DNA from: Sinohyriopsis cumingii
Taxonomy: Eukaryota > Mollusca > Bivalvia > Unionida > Unionidae
Length of the DNA: 64,000 nt
Reading direction: 5' to 3'
NCBI GenBank assembly: GCA_028554795.2
Contig: CM068835.1
Coordinates: 26,910,311 to 26,974,310 of the forward strand
This document shows positions 17,213-28,018 of this stretch, piece after piece. The notes under the pieces were generated by a model. That model was not told where the DNA came from, did no database searches, and was given only the letters and a program-made list of their open reading frames with translations. Numbering within the stretch: the first letter of the stretch is position 1; each line of letters opens with the position of its first letter. The position numbers and the translations under genes are program-made.

Positions 17213-17348
17213 ATTTATAGTGGAAGAGCAGATCGAAACGGATTGAGCTTATTCACCAGTCCTAACACGTGTTACAAACTTCAGTCATAGTGTGGAGTCT
17301 GTCTTCCAATCCGAAGAGAGCTGACTGTGACGTCACATTCCCTATATA
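17213..17348. promoter_or_regulatory. Divergent promoter of the two left accessory genes
   Basis: A minus-strand TATAAAT at 17213-17219 and a plus-strand TATATA at 17343-17348 face outward, about 125 bp apart, each shortly upstream of an accessory ORF. The layout recalls divergent histone gene pairs. Confidence 0.5.
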
Positions 17349-17419
17349 GGTGCGCTAGCGTCTGTGCGCACTCAATCCATGCGACAGAGTTTTCAAACAT
17401 AACGAAAACTAAGACAACG

Positions 17420-17887
17420 ATGAATTGGGGTGCACCAGCCGTGGAGACGAGAGGCGATGGCATAGCAGATGCTACCAATGTCAACACAGGCCTACTTCCA
17501 GAAGAGGTCGATTTTATTTGGCATTTAGTCGATTTTCATTCTTCTTCACAAGAATTTGTTTCGGTACCATTCCCTTCGCCACATTCTCTTTCTTTACCAC
17601 ACGTCGAGGATTTTAAATAAAGACAGAAAGAAGAATTGGAGAATTTTTTGCAACAGCAGAAAGAAGCAGAACAAGCCTTCCTCCTTCAACAGCAACAGCA
17701 AAAAGAAGAGACAAGAAGAAGGAAACGACAAAAAGAAGAAGAAGCAGAGAAGAAACAAGGCCTAGGAGAGAAGGAGGACAGTGAAAGTCAAACGGTGACG
17801 GTACTCTTATACATTTTGGCAGAGTTAAGGACTCGGAAGCAAATGTATCACACTTCTTTAATGCGACCCAAGAGAAAAAGAGCTTAA
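17420..17887 (+). pseudogene. Accessory gene of Polinton B, left side (NWGAPAVETRG type)
   Basis: It begins MNWGAPAVETRGDGIADATN and GLLPEEVDFIWHLVDF, and continues with a Gln/Glu/Lys coiled-coil (LENFLQQQKEAEQAFLLQQQ) and a basic end MRPKRKRA that could be a nuclear signal. No family is recognised. It has its own TATA box and the best-flanked histone-type 3' end in Polinton B. It looks broken. Confidence 0.5.
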
Positions 17888-17955
17888 GGCAGTTAAAACT
17901 GAGTACGTCACGTTCCTGAGTTTTTTTTTTATAAAAAAACAAACAAATACCCAAC

Positions 17956-17994
17956 GGTCGTTTTCAAGACCACCCACTTCTCTCGAAAAAAGAT
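17956..17994 (+). terminator. Histone-type 3' end of the left accessory gene
   Basis: CCAAC, then GGTCGTTTTCAAGACC at 17956-17971, then ACCCACTTC and CTCTCGAAAAAAGAT. The flanks CCAAC and ACCCAC are exactly those of real histone mRNAs. One stem pair is mismatched. CAGTTGCCAAA follows as in the other units. Confidence 0.78.
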
Positions 17995-18149
17995 ATTATT
18001 TCAGTTGCCAAAATCAATTAAAACTCAAACTCTAAATCCCTTTTTACCCATGATGTACGTTTGTGCGTGAGTGTAGATTCTTATTCTGTGGGTTCTTATT
18101 CTGGTCCAAATTTTACAATTCAATATCACAACACACCACTTTAAAAAGT
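17995..18149. other. Gap between convergent left-end genes
   Basis: No gene is visible. The sequence is AT-rich with GTACGTTTGTGCGTGAGTGT-like spacer pieces. No stem-loop for the minus-strand zinc-knuckle gene was found here. Confidence 0.4.
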
Positions 18150-18670
18150 TCACAGACTTCTTCTGTGTCTCTTGTTCACTGTCTCTGTTTTTAATTTCTT
18201 CACTTTCACAGCTTTTTCCTCCTCTTCTGCCTCATTTTCTTCTCTTCTTCTTTTCTTCTCTTTTTTCTCTTTCTGAACGTGTCTGTGTTCTTCCTTTGGG
18301 GAGAGTACCTCTTCTTTCTGTTCGTAACCCCTCTCTTCCTCTTTCTCCTGTTGTTTCGTAAGCATTCTGAAGACCAATGTCCTTGCTCTTGACAATGGTA
18401 ACATGTATATTGATTTTTGTCTCTTCTGACACCTGTTTTACTTTTTGACGGTCTGGACACTCTAAAGACCAATGTCCTTTCTTCTTACAGATATAGCAAG
18501 TATCTTGACTTTTATCTCGAAATGAGGGGGAGTAGTCCGCCGGCTTATCTAAAGAAAACTTTCGTATGCAACCTCGCAAAGCTCTGATCAGAACTTCGAT
18601 CTGTGTAGGCTCTTCTATCGGTCTGGTCAGTTTGAGGGTGAAATGAATACTGGAAGGGAAGACACTAACT
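18150..18670 (-). pseudogene. CCHC zinc-knuckle gene, divergent from the polymerase, Polinton B
   Basis: On the minus strand the region encodes HFTLKLTRPIEEPTQIEVLI, then two zinc knuckles CYICKKKGHWSLEC and CYHCQEQGHWSSEC (C-x2-C-x4-H-x4-C), then a long Lys/Arg/Glu tail. Zinc knuckles bind single-stranded nucleic acid, so a role in replication or RNA binding is plausible. TATATAAAG lies just upstream. I do not know this as a standard Polinton gene. It looks broken. Confidence 0.6.
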
Positions 18671-18705
18671 CTTTATATATACACTGGTCTGACATGATAT
18701 AAAGG
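18671..18705. promoter_or_regulatory. Back-to-back TATA boxes between zinc-knuckle gene and polymerase
   Basis: A minus-strand TATATAAAG at 18671-18680 and a plus-strand ATATAAAGGG at about 18697-18706 are only about 20 bp apart. They probably serve the two divergent genes. Confidence 0.5.
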
Positions 18706-18799
18706 GACCCATTGCGTTTAAAATGTAGTCATTTGACCTTTTCAGTCAAGATAAAACGATCGCATCATGTCGTAGAGAAAGGAGAAGAAAGTAAGAGGC

Positions 18800-21700
18800 A
18801 GATCGTGATTTGTCGCCTCGTACAGTAGCTGAAGTTTTGGCACAAATTCATGCCAGTGATTTTGATGATGACATGAGTGAGCCAGAATTCAGACCCAGAG
18901 ATTCTACACCCAAACAAAGTTCACCACCATTAGTAAACCCTGAAAAAAAACTACCACATTCGAGAGACGTAAAAGCGCTCCTCTAGAACATTTAGAACCA
19001 CGGCTTACACGTACACAATGAAGTTTAAAGATTTCAAGTCCAAAGAACCGCTAGAGAAAGCAAAAGGGTTCATCACCGAGGTGTTGGATTTTTTTGTTAA
19101 CAACACTGAAACGGCAATGTCAAGCCAAAGAAGACGACCACTTGAGACTCTCCATTCATCAAGACATTTGAATTCCCCCGTTTAGATCGAGTTTAGCAGT
19201 CCGTCAGAAACTGTTACCTTTCAAAGTGATCGACAGGATTCAACACATGCAACAATAATCCAACGACAAGTGTCACATCACCTTTGGAAAAGCCACACCA
19301 TTCATGACCCAAGTTTCTCTTCCCCAAGGGACCGGACAAAGCAGAAAGGTGTTGCTGGTGGTCAACCTTCGTAGCATCAAGCGTAGCTTTGTTCAAATTA
19401 ACAATCCTCAAGACCAGATGTGTTTAGCTCGTGCCATTGTGGTGGGACGAACGTATGACGACAAGAACGACACGTTATAATGGAAAGAAGCCTGAAAAAC
19501 AATTCAAAAATCGAACCAAGCCTAACAACGAAGAGAATCAGAACTCTGTTACAGCAAGCTGGCCTGTCCAAAGACACACCCTGTGGCATTCCTGAAATGC
19601 AAATATTACAAGACGTACTGGCTCCACGCTACACCTTGAAAGTACACACTCAAGAAGTGCGCGGATCTCTATTGTTTCGAGGCAAAGACTTCAAAGACGG
19701 AAAATACATCCACGTCTATCATCACGATGAACATTTCGATGCCATCACCAGTATCACCGCATTCTTGGGATACAGTTATTACTGTGAGAAATGTGACTAT
19801 GGCTATAACAGTCGAGAGAAAAACAAGCTTTGTGGATCGAAATGCTCAGGATTTTTGGCCTCTCAACCCTGACTGGACAAAGGACAAGAACAAGTGCATT
19901 GCCCTGCTTGTCAGCGCACTTTTGTTAGCCCTACCTGTTACCAACAACATCAAAAGACGCAAGGTTCACAGCAGAAACGTGCTCGTCAACTCCTGAGATT
20001 GTGTTCTACTTGTGGATAAGTCATACGTACCAACAATGCCAAAGGCACACGTAGGTTCAGTGAATAAACGATATCACATTTGTCACCAAATCGTGGACTT
20101 GGGACACGAATGCTATATTCAAAAATACCATTCCAAACAAGAGGAGGAAGATAACAAAAAGAAAGGCAATTTCATCTTTTTAAATTTCGAATGCATGCAA
20201 GAGATCGACATTCACATTCCTAATTTCTGCTTCGACCACCGAGCGTGAGAGAAGTGCATAGAAGATCTTATCTTTAGTCATTGCCCTCACTTAAGCAAGA
20301 TTCATGGAGGACTCTTTCGGCGACCGAACACGCTGGCCGATTTCGCCCAATGTATCTTAGACCCCATCGACGAGACGTGGAGCCAAGAGAACTTCGAGTG
20401 TTACGGAGATTGTCATCGCCATGCCACGGTAATGGCTCACAATTTCTCGGGATACGGTGTACTATTTCTTTTGAGATATAATACGGAACAAAGTACCTAA
20501 CATCCGAAAGTAACTTTGAACGAAGCCAAAATCATTTCCATGCAAGTGGGTCAAGTACAGTTTAAAGATTCGATGAGTTACTTGGCAATGTCATTGAGTC
20601 GAATGCCTAAAACATTTAGAATGACAGAAATGGTCAAAGGCTATTTTCCGCACCTTTTTAATAACGAAGCTAATCAACACGCCATTCTACCTCATTTGCC
20701 TGAGGCTCACTACTACGACCCCGGCAACATGCGTACCGAACAAAGGGAAGCTTTCTACGCTTGGTACCAGGCTCACGCTTCGGACCCCCTCGACTTTCAG
20801 CAAGAAACGTTAAAGTATTGTCGTTCTGACGTGGACATTTTACAGCGTTGTTGTGGAAAAGATCGAGAACTGTTCATGGAACACGGAGGGAACGATCCTT
20901 TGAAAGAAGACTGCACCTTTGCCAAAGCGTATTCCTTAGTATACCGTCAAAGATTCATGCCCGAAAACACCCTGTCTGTCATCTGACCTCAAACGACCAA
21001 CTTTGTCAAACGTTAATACTCGGTCAAAGCCCAACTCTGGCTACATTACTTGTGCGACAAGGAAGACAAATGGATTTAACATGCCCGAAATGGAGGAGGC
21101 AAAAATACCATCGGACCGAATTCGGTGGATGGCTAAGACTTAGAAAACCTCAAGATCGTGTACGATTTTAACGGATGCTTATTTCACGGATCTCCCCTCT
21201 GCTACTCTCATCGTGGCACTCAAAATCAGTTTTTACAACGGACCATGGAAGACTTGTACAAGATTACTTGTCAGCGGAGTTTGAAATTGTTGCTTTCCTG
21301 CAGGGCATCCGCAATTGCTGAAGGCACAGATCGACCTGGACTACATTCGACAATACGAAGGATTGATCAAGTACAAAGTCTTGCCTCCCACGAACTTGTA
21401 CCATGCCACTTTACCTCACAATTGCAAAGGAAAACTGATGTTTCCCTTGTGCCATACTTGTGCCGAAACGTGCAACCAAGACCAGCCTTGCCAGCACACT
21501 CAGGAAGAACGCGCCTTGACGAGAATGTGGGTCAGCATGGAATTGTTTAAAGCTCTGGACCAGGGATACCAAATGTTAGATGTGTACGACATTTGCCACT
21601 TTCCCAAGACAGAACAATATCACAGGGGCGACGAGACTCTGAAAGGTATTTTCGCAGACTACGTGGATGCTTCTTTGAAACTGAAACAAGAAGCCAGCGA

Positions 21701-22540
21701 CTATCCTTCATGGTGCCACACTCCCGAAGACCAAATGAAATTCAAAGAGAAATACTGGGAGCAGGTAGGCATCACTTTAGACCACATCGAGAAAAACGAA
21801 GGAAGGCGATCGTTTGCCAAAGTGATGCTAAATTGCTTGTGGGGTAAAATAGCACAACGACCGTGTTTACCCAAGACAGAGTATTTGACAGAACCTTCCC
21901 GCTACTTCCAGACCATTCACGACAAAACCAAATACATGAAACGCGTGGACGTCGTTTCTGAGGATTTCGTCTTAGTCAATTACGAAAAATAACTGGACTT
22001 TGTAAAAGCCGACGAATTTGGAAATGTCATCATTGCGGCCTAGGTGAAAGCCCATGCTCGCGTAAAATTGTACGAAGCTTTAGAACTGTTAGGCGATCGC
22101 GTCCTGTACATTGACACGGACAGTTTCATCTACATCAATCGCCTGGGTCAACGTCACCCTGACATCGAAGGAGACGGTTTAGGAGCCTGGACAGACGAAC
22201 ACCCCAACGGCAAGATTCTAAGTTTTTACGAATACGGGGACCCACAAGGAGACGTGCACACGGAGTGTGAAGTGAAAGGATTGACTCTCAATTATCGTAC
22301 CAGTCAGTGGTGAACTTTAGTGTGCTGCAAGAAGCTTTGCAGTCTTGACAGGATGGAAACTTTAAAGTGACCACCTACGAACCGCACGAGATTGTACGTT
22401 TACCCACTCACCAAATTGTCAGTCGGCCTTTGGAAAAGAGTGTATCAAATCGTGTACTAGAAGCGAGTGTGGTTACCAACCACTTCACCTTTTCGTACGG
22501 ACACATCAGTATTGGCCAGCATATAAAAAAGGACAACGTC
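18800..22540 (+). pseudogene. Protein-primed family B DNA polymerase, Polinton B
   Basis: The full gene region. An N-terminal part carries VNLRSIKRSFVQINNPQDQ, then a Cys cluster (YYCEKCDYGYNSREKNK, LCGSKC), an exonuclease-like middle with YCRSDVDILQRCC, and a palm with KVMLNCLWG, DTDS and EVKGLTLNY. It corresponds to the gene truncated by the window edge in Polinton A. It is heavily broken. Confidence 0.88.
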
Positions 22541-22584
22541 CAAGACCGACAGATCATTGCCACTACCAAGACCAAGCGAGAAAG

Positions 22585-23162
22585 ATGAATCCTTTTAAAC
22601 ATACCTCATCCAAATTTGGGTATTCTCAAGTGGAGTGCGATGCTTTGCCTTGCGATGAGAGATGCTGTACGTTGTGACCTCTGCGATTCAGTACCACATC
22701 ATGGGAACTTTGCTATGACTACTACTACCATACCTACCATGGAAAGTGATGCTATACGTGTCAATCCTGACGGATGCAAAAGCGATGTCAATCGTTATCG
22801 TAAACTCTTTACTGTTTTTCATCGTGGATGTCATTCTCCACGTGACACCATGCAGCTACCACCCTACGGATGTCATCCAAAACTGAGTAATCTCCTGTGA
22901 CTATCACCCTAACCTCATCGAAATGAACATGCGAAAGACGAATATTCGTTCCCCGTGCGTTTGCCTGAATACTGTGACTTTGAAAGTCGATTCCAAACCT
23001 TCCTTGGATAATGGCCTAAATATTTGGGAGGACACCGAAGAATTAGCCAGAGTCGGATTTTTCTACTTGGGCGAAGGGGACAAAGTCGAGTGCTTCAGTT
23101 GCGATGTGTTTCTTCACGAGTGGGAGCAGAAAGATTCGGCTTACCTGGAACATGCTAGATGA
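22585..23162 (+). pseudogene. BIR-domain protein with Cys-rich N-terminus, Polinton B
   Basis: Counterpart of BIR gene 2 in Polinton A: a Cys/Asp-rich beginning (DAVRCDLCDSVPHHGNFAMT; PPYGCHPKLSNLL) and a BIR with ELARVGFFYLGEGDKVECFS and EHAR. There is only one BIR gene here, against two in A. It looks broken. Confidence 0.75.
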
Positions 23163-23220
23163 TCTGCGAATTGTCACTACCTACTTTTAGTGGGACCTAG
23201 TCATTCAAGTGGCATACCAT

Positions 23221-23600
23221 GTCGTTTAAGAAACCAGCTTGGCTAGGAGTCAAACGCTGGACAACACCTAGATAAGTATTTGAACCCCATTTAAAAAATA
23301 GTATTCAAGGACTACTAAACGAATTGCAAGAGAATATCTACAAGGAAGTTTGGCATGGACCTGTAGAGCATATCTCAATTGGTGACTTTAGAACAAGAGG
23401 AAAGTAAAAAGTCAACAAACACGTCAGATTTCTCTGGATCAAGTCTGCGTTCTTCCAATTATTTTGCTTTAGACCGTTCACATCAGAAGATTTTATTGGC
23501 ATTCTTGACAGTTACCCTGAACGGCAGTGGTCAGAAATTACTCGCTATGTCTATTACTTTCGCCCTAGGAGAAGATTTTAAATTAAATAATACTGACTGA
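23221..23600 (+). pseudogene. Gene present in Polinton B only
   Basis: It opens MSFKKPAWLGVKRWTTPR and contains LNELQENIYKEVWHGPVEHI and SYPERQWSEITRYVYYF. Polinton A goes almost directly from BIR gene 2 to the next gene and has nothing similar. No family is recognised. The dense aromatic and charged pattern supports a real protein. It looks broken. Confidence 0.4.
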
Positions 23601-23601
23601 A

Positions 23602-24010
23602 ATGATCATGGACACTTTACAAGAGAACATTCGTGGTGTGCCTGTGGAGTTGGGAGAACGCATTTACCGAGAGCTGGTCAAAAGTCCAACGCAAAGAACA
23701 ATTGCATCCGTTACGTCACCGATGTTTAAACCACTTGTACCTGAATGCTATAAGAGGACTGCTTCATTTGAAAACGTTCCAACTGAACGAGGGCCAGAAG
23801 ACTTTGGTGTCTACTCATCCTACTTGTTACATGTTGGCCATAATGCAACGAGTGCCAGAGGGAGAGTTAATGGCTTACCAAAACCTTTTACGCTATAAAA
23901 TTTTGTCTTTAGATGAAAATTCTGTGCGATGTGTCGTGTGTGAACTAGTGTCTAAACAATTTGGTTTCGCTACTGGAGTACGATCCGTTTTGTGCAAAAA
24001 GTACACTTAG
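23602..24010 (+). pseudogene. Conserved unknown (VPVELGERIYREL type), Polinton B
   Basis: Counterpart of 2764-3253: MDTLQENIRGVPVELGERIY at the start and QRVPEGELMAYQNLLRYKIL later. It looks broken. Confidence 0.5.
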
Positions 24011-24044
24011 TACTTCCGACAAAAGAGGGTTTAAACGGGTTAAC

Positions 24045-24287
24045 ATGCAACAACCTGTATCACTCGTGATACAACAAATTCCGTGGAAGAAAATCAATGA
24101 CACTATTCAGACAGTGGAGGATCACCGACACTTATTACATGAACTGTGTCTATTGAATTGGGGTCGACGTGTCGTCTGTGTATTAGTGACTTACTTTCTG
24201 GTATTTGTTTACAAGCCGATTCCTTGTGGATTCTTTACGAATAGTACTTACTTGCCACCAAATAAAACACGAAAGTGGTCCTTTTAA
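24045..24287 (+). CDS. Small membrane protein, Polinton B (80 aa)
   Basis: An open frame, MQQPVSLVIQQIPWKKINDT, then VVCVLVTYFLVFVYKPIPCG, giving one hydrophobic helix. The counterpart of 3243-3447 in Polinton A. Function is unknown. Confidence 0.5.
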   Translation: MQQPVSLVIQQIPWKKINDTIQTVEDHRHLLHELCLLNWGRRVVCVLVTYFLVFVYKPIPCGFFTNSTYLPPNKTRKWSF

Positions 24288-24521
24288 ATGTCCACGAGAA
24301 ACTCATTTTTTTTCTCTCAAAGACTTGCGTTTTCATCTGGATACTTCTCGACCTCTACGGGAAAAAATAAGATTCTTCAACTTTTAGGTACCGAAGATGT
24401 GTATGACGATGTGTGTGTAGCTTGTTACTTACACCCTCATTGGGCAGATGTACGTGACTGGAAAAATTGGGGTTTTGAGGCTTTGACCAATGAAGTGGCC
24501 AATTATACCCAAAAGCTGTGA
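24288..24521 (+). pseudogene. Small conserved unknown, Polinton B
   Basis: Counterpart of 3446-3691, keeping VYDDVCVACYLHPHWADVRD. The shared block supports a real, once-selected protein. It may be slightly broken. Confidence 0.5.
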
Positions 24522-24723
24522 TCCTCAATTCAAACATCCAGAGAAAAAAGTAACTTTTAAACCCTTGTTAGTGACAGTGCCAGAAGAACCCGTCACCTAC
24601 GACAACTTGGTTACCAAAAATATGTTATGCAGTGACTTGTTTATATTCCACTATGAACGTTTTAATGTGTCTCTTATTGCTATACTTAACCATTTGGGTT
24701 TTATGTACTTTTATCTTTCGTGA
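24505..24723 (+). pseudogene. Tail-anchored small protein, Polinton B
   Basis: Counterpart of 3675-3977: KKVTFKPLLVTVPEEPVTYD, then a hydrophobic end with LIAILNHLGFMYFYL. It overlaps the preceding gene as in A. Confidence 0.5.
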
Positions 24724-24813
24724 TTGTCCATTTTTTTAAAAAAAACATGTCCTGAAAAAGTATAAAACTCCTGTCTTGTCTGTCTTAGTGTTAAAAGTGA
24801 CATTCCCTACCCT

Positions 24814-25534
24814 ATAGCTACCTCTACTATCCCTGCTCCCTCTTCCTCCACTTTCAAAGTGATCGACGAAGACTTAGATCGTGCCAGTTGGGAGGTCTGT
24901 ATCTTTGCCATCCCTTTAAGATGTTAATTTCTGAACCTAGTGGTTCAGGCAAAAACGAATTTGTCAAACGTTTGATACAACATAAACATCATTTGATCGA
25001 TCGTCCACCTGAGCGGATAGTGTGGTGTTACAAAGAGTGGCAATCGGCGTACAGCCTCCTGCGAGAAAGTCAAGGCGATCCCATCGTGTTTGTGGAGGGC
25101 ATTCCTAGCGAAGACGATGGAATCGTGTCTGACCCAGTCAAACCCATCTGGTCATTTTCGACGACATGTTAGGAGAAGACAAAGAAGATTTTAAACTGTG
25201 GTTTACGCGCAAAGGGCATCATCGTAATGCCAGTGTCATTTATATTACCCAAAATTTGTGTCAACAAAGTAAAGCCCATCGTACCATCAGTCTCAATTGC
25301 TCATTAAGTTTTTAAAAGTCCTAGAGATAAATCGCAAGTGCAAATCTTAGCCAAATTGTTAGGAAAGCTTTGGTTGACTCAAGCGTAAGACGATGATACT
25401 AAAGCCCCACACGCCTATTTACTCGTGGATTTATAACCCACCACCCCGATTATTTGCGATTTCGTACCGATCTCTTTCACCACTGGTGCCAAGACGGAGG
25501 GCCTGTCGTGTACAAGTCCTCGTCGTCGACATAA
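24814..25534 (+). pseudogene. Packaging ATPase, Polinton B
   Basis: Counterpart of 4061-4788. It shows EPSGSGKNEF in the Walker A position, the IVWCYKEWQSAYSLLRES block and FDDM further on. Heavily broken. Confidence 0.8.
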
Positions 25535-25590
25535 CAAAAAAAATCTATAAAATCCTCGAAGACTTTGGATCTGTCTCGCAAAGTCTCAAC

Positions 25591-25855
25591 ATGACGTCTC
25601 TTCTGTCTCATCTTCCCGTCAAATTGATTCAAGCCTTGTACGGCATCATTCGCGAAAACAATCCATAAATATGGGCTCGTGTCTTAGAAGCCAGTCTCAG
25701 ATAAATCTTACGATGGCTTACGGTGACAGCACGTCAATTACTGCAATGTATCATTCACATTCCTCATCAAACCAGACGCTTTTTTGAGAGAAACACATTA
25801 AACTTGACGAATCTGACCGATTATCGCTAATCATCAAACCAAAAAGCAAATCATT
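25591..25855 (+). pseudogene. Helical protein (MTSLLSHLPVKLI type), Polinton B
   Basis: Counterpart of 4857-5123, with a TATAAAA box upstream (about 25543) as in A. It looks broken. Confidence 0.45.
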
Positions 25856-26842
25856 TTGAAACCTAGAGGTAGCAGTTCCCTAGGAGGTGTCATCATTCGC
25901 TCCCTCTTAAAATGCGATCCTAATGACCCAAAGGTTCTCCCCAAGAAAAAAGTGACTCCCAGAAAAGCCCAACGAACAAGACCAGGTGGCAACCACAGAA
26001 AAAGAAAACCCCACAGAAAGAAAAAGAAAAGTCCCCAAGAAAGAAAACCCCCATCAAACAGCTTGTATCCGCAAGAGAGACACTTCGGTCAGGACGCAAT
26101 CGTATATTCGCAAACCACGACCTGCAGCGGCGGCAACCGCGTCTCCTGCAGCCTCAGGTTCTTCCACTTTTCCGTTGTTGGTGATGCCTGCCAAACTCAA
26201 TTTGACACCCGTTCTTCCTCATTTGATGAAACAATAGAAATATGCGTCTCCAAAACTTCTCCTCCAGCGGTGACACCCTCCTCCTCTTTAGCTGGAGTGG
26301 CAGTTGCTCACAAAGTACCTGGTCTCAAAATCAAAGTCTAAGAGTGATCGGGCATGTTACAGAATTTACTGAATTTGTCCAAGTAAGAACGGTCCCGATA
26401 TAGCCCGTTGCGAACCCCTCGACGACGCGTGATACGCGTGTGTGCTTTGGGTTTTTAACGTAGCTTTAACAAGTTTTCAGTCATATCGCTAGGATGACTG
26501 CAGTGTGACAGTTTATAGTGATGTCTAGCACTGGGGCATCATTCCGCAGACATGTATCACGATGTCCCACCCAGCCACATTATCCTGACACCAAGCCAAG
26601 CAGTCCTAACAACTAACATCTTAATGCTGAGCGCCAAGCGAGGCAGCTGTTAGTACCATTTCTGTAAGTCTTTGGTATGACTTGGCCGGAAATTGAACCC
26701 ACGACCTCCCGCATCCGAGGCAGAAGCTCTAACCACTAGGCCACCGGAGCGGTACGATGCGTGATGCCTGTCATCAAGTTGATACGACGTAAAACAATCA
26801 GTGGCGACGCTTTCCAGTATAAAAAGGGTCTGAGGCAAAGAA
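25856..26842 (+). pseudogene. Basic Lys-rich / Ser-Pro-rich region, Polinton B, split by a SINE
   Basis: Counterpart of 5124-5853: MKPRGSSSLGGVIIRSLL-like opening, basic runs and Ser-Pro segments. A minus-strand SINE at 26434-26753 is inserted near its end. It looks broken. Confidence 0.4.
26434..26753 (-). mobile_element. tRNA-derived SINE inserted in Polinton B
   Basis: 320 bp on the minus strand. The head has a tRNA-like A box (GGCCTAGTGGTTAGAGC) and B box (GTTCAATTCC); the tail reads CTGAAAACTTGTTAAAGC. It is flanked by a 12-bp duplication, ACGACGCGTGAT at 26422-26433 and ACGATGCGTGAT at 26754-26765, with one mismatch. It inserted after Polinton B. Confidence 0.88.
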
Positions 26843-26948
26843 TGGGAATCGGTGTTTTTGTGCTCCTGAACTCCCAAAGATGTCACCCACCAGAAGTCAT
26901 CCCTCTTCTAACCCCAAAGGAAAGGACTGCATACTCGTTTAGTGAAAC

Positions 26949-27263
26949 ATGGGGACATGTTGTCCATCCTGTCCAAGCCTTCTCAACCCATGCGAAAAAC
27001 AACTCACTCAAACCGCCTCCAAAGACGTCATCGATAACGTAAGCGAATGTTGTTTGAACGTCTTGAAAGGCACGATACCTTTGTCTAAACACCAGAAAAA
27101 ATATGTAACCAAACATCGTTACGTTCTTCGCCAAATGGTTCAAAAGAAAATACACATTAGTCAAAAGAAGATGTTGGTACAACGCGGAGCAATTTCGCCT
27201 CTGTTGATAGGACCCTTGCTGAAAGGAACATTGCGAACAATGCAGGGAAGACTCCTGGGATAA
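26949..27263 (+). pseudogene. NVLKGTIPLS-family basic protein, Polinton B
   Basis: Counterpart of 5974-6246: SECCLNVLKGTIPLSKHQKK, then RQMVQKKIHISQKKM and a hydrophobic tail. Much of it is still readable; it may be slightly broken. Confidence 0.6.
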
Positions 27264-27325
27264 AAAGGACAAAGAAGATAAAAGGGACCTCTGGAGTCCA
27301 AAAATCTCAGACATGACCATTGAAA

Positions 27326-27939
27326 TGGAACGGAAGGACGAAAACTGGCTTTAGTGCCTTACAAAGGATGGATGGAATACCATCGTTGGCAAAACCAACG
27401 GACCAGGCATTTGTCTTCCAATCCGAATTTGACCGTGATGTCTGAGTTACAACACAAATTGCTATCGTTGATGGATCGCAACGATTTGTCCGAAAGAGAA
27501 AAATCGCAAAAGTACGGTCACCTCTTTCAACGACTGCAACTCTTTCATCAGAAATCTTTAGACGAAACAGCTCTTCCCACTCTGCACGATTTTAAGGCCT
27601 TGATGACCATCACCACCACCACCACCCGCAATGGTCAAGACAGACGCAGTCCCACGAATGCCTGAGAAACAAGAGGTACGAGAAGTCTTTCAAACACCGT
27701 CAGCAGCTCCCATTCCTAGTAAGAATACAGCGTCTTTCTTGACACCTTCCACCACCCCCCAACAGGAACTGAAAGCTTGGATTAAAAGGATGATGTCCAC
27801 TCCTCCTTCGACAGAAGTGAAAAAAAGAAGGGAAACCAGAAGTGAAAAAAGAAAAGAAGTCTTGAGCGATTACATTACCACCTCCACCACCACTACCACT
27901 GCCTTTGACTTCTACTCCCGTGGCACATCGGACACGTAA
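27326..27939 (+). pseudogene. LVPYK-W protein, Polinton B
   Basis: Counterpart of 6337-6951: ALVPYKGWMEYHRW, then SQKYGHLFQRLQLFHQKSLD and a Ser/Thr/Pro-rich tail. A GATAAAAGGG box lies just upstream. Confidence 0.55.
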
Positions 27940-28018
27940 AGCCATTTTCAAACCACCATCTCTCCCCATCCAAAGCAGCATCAGCGAAGAGTGGGTGACT
28001 TATTAAAAAACGGAGAAG

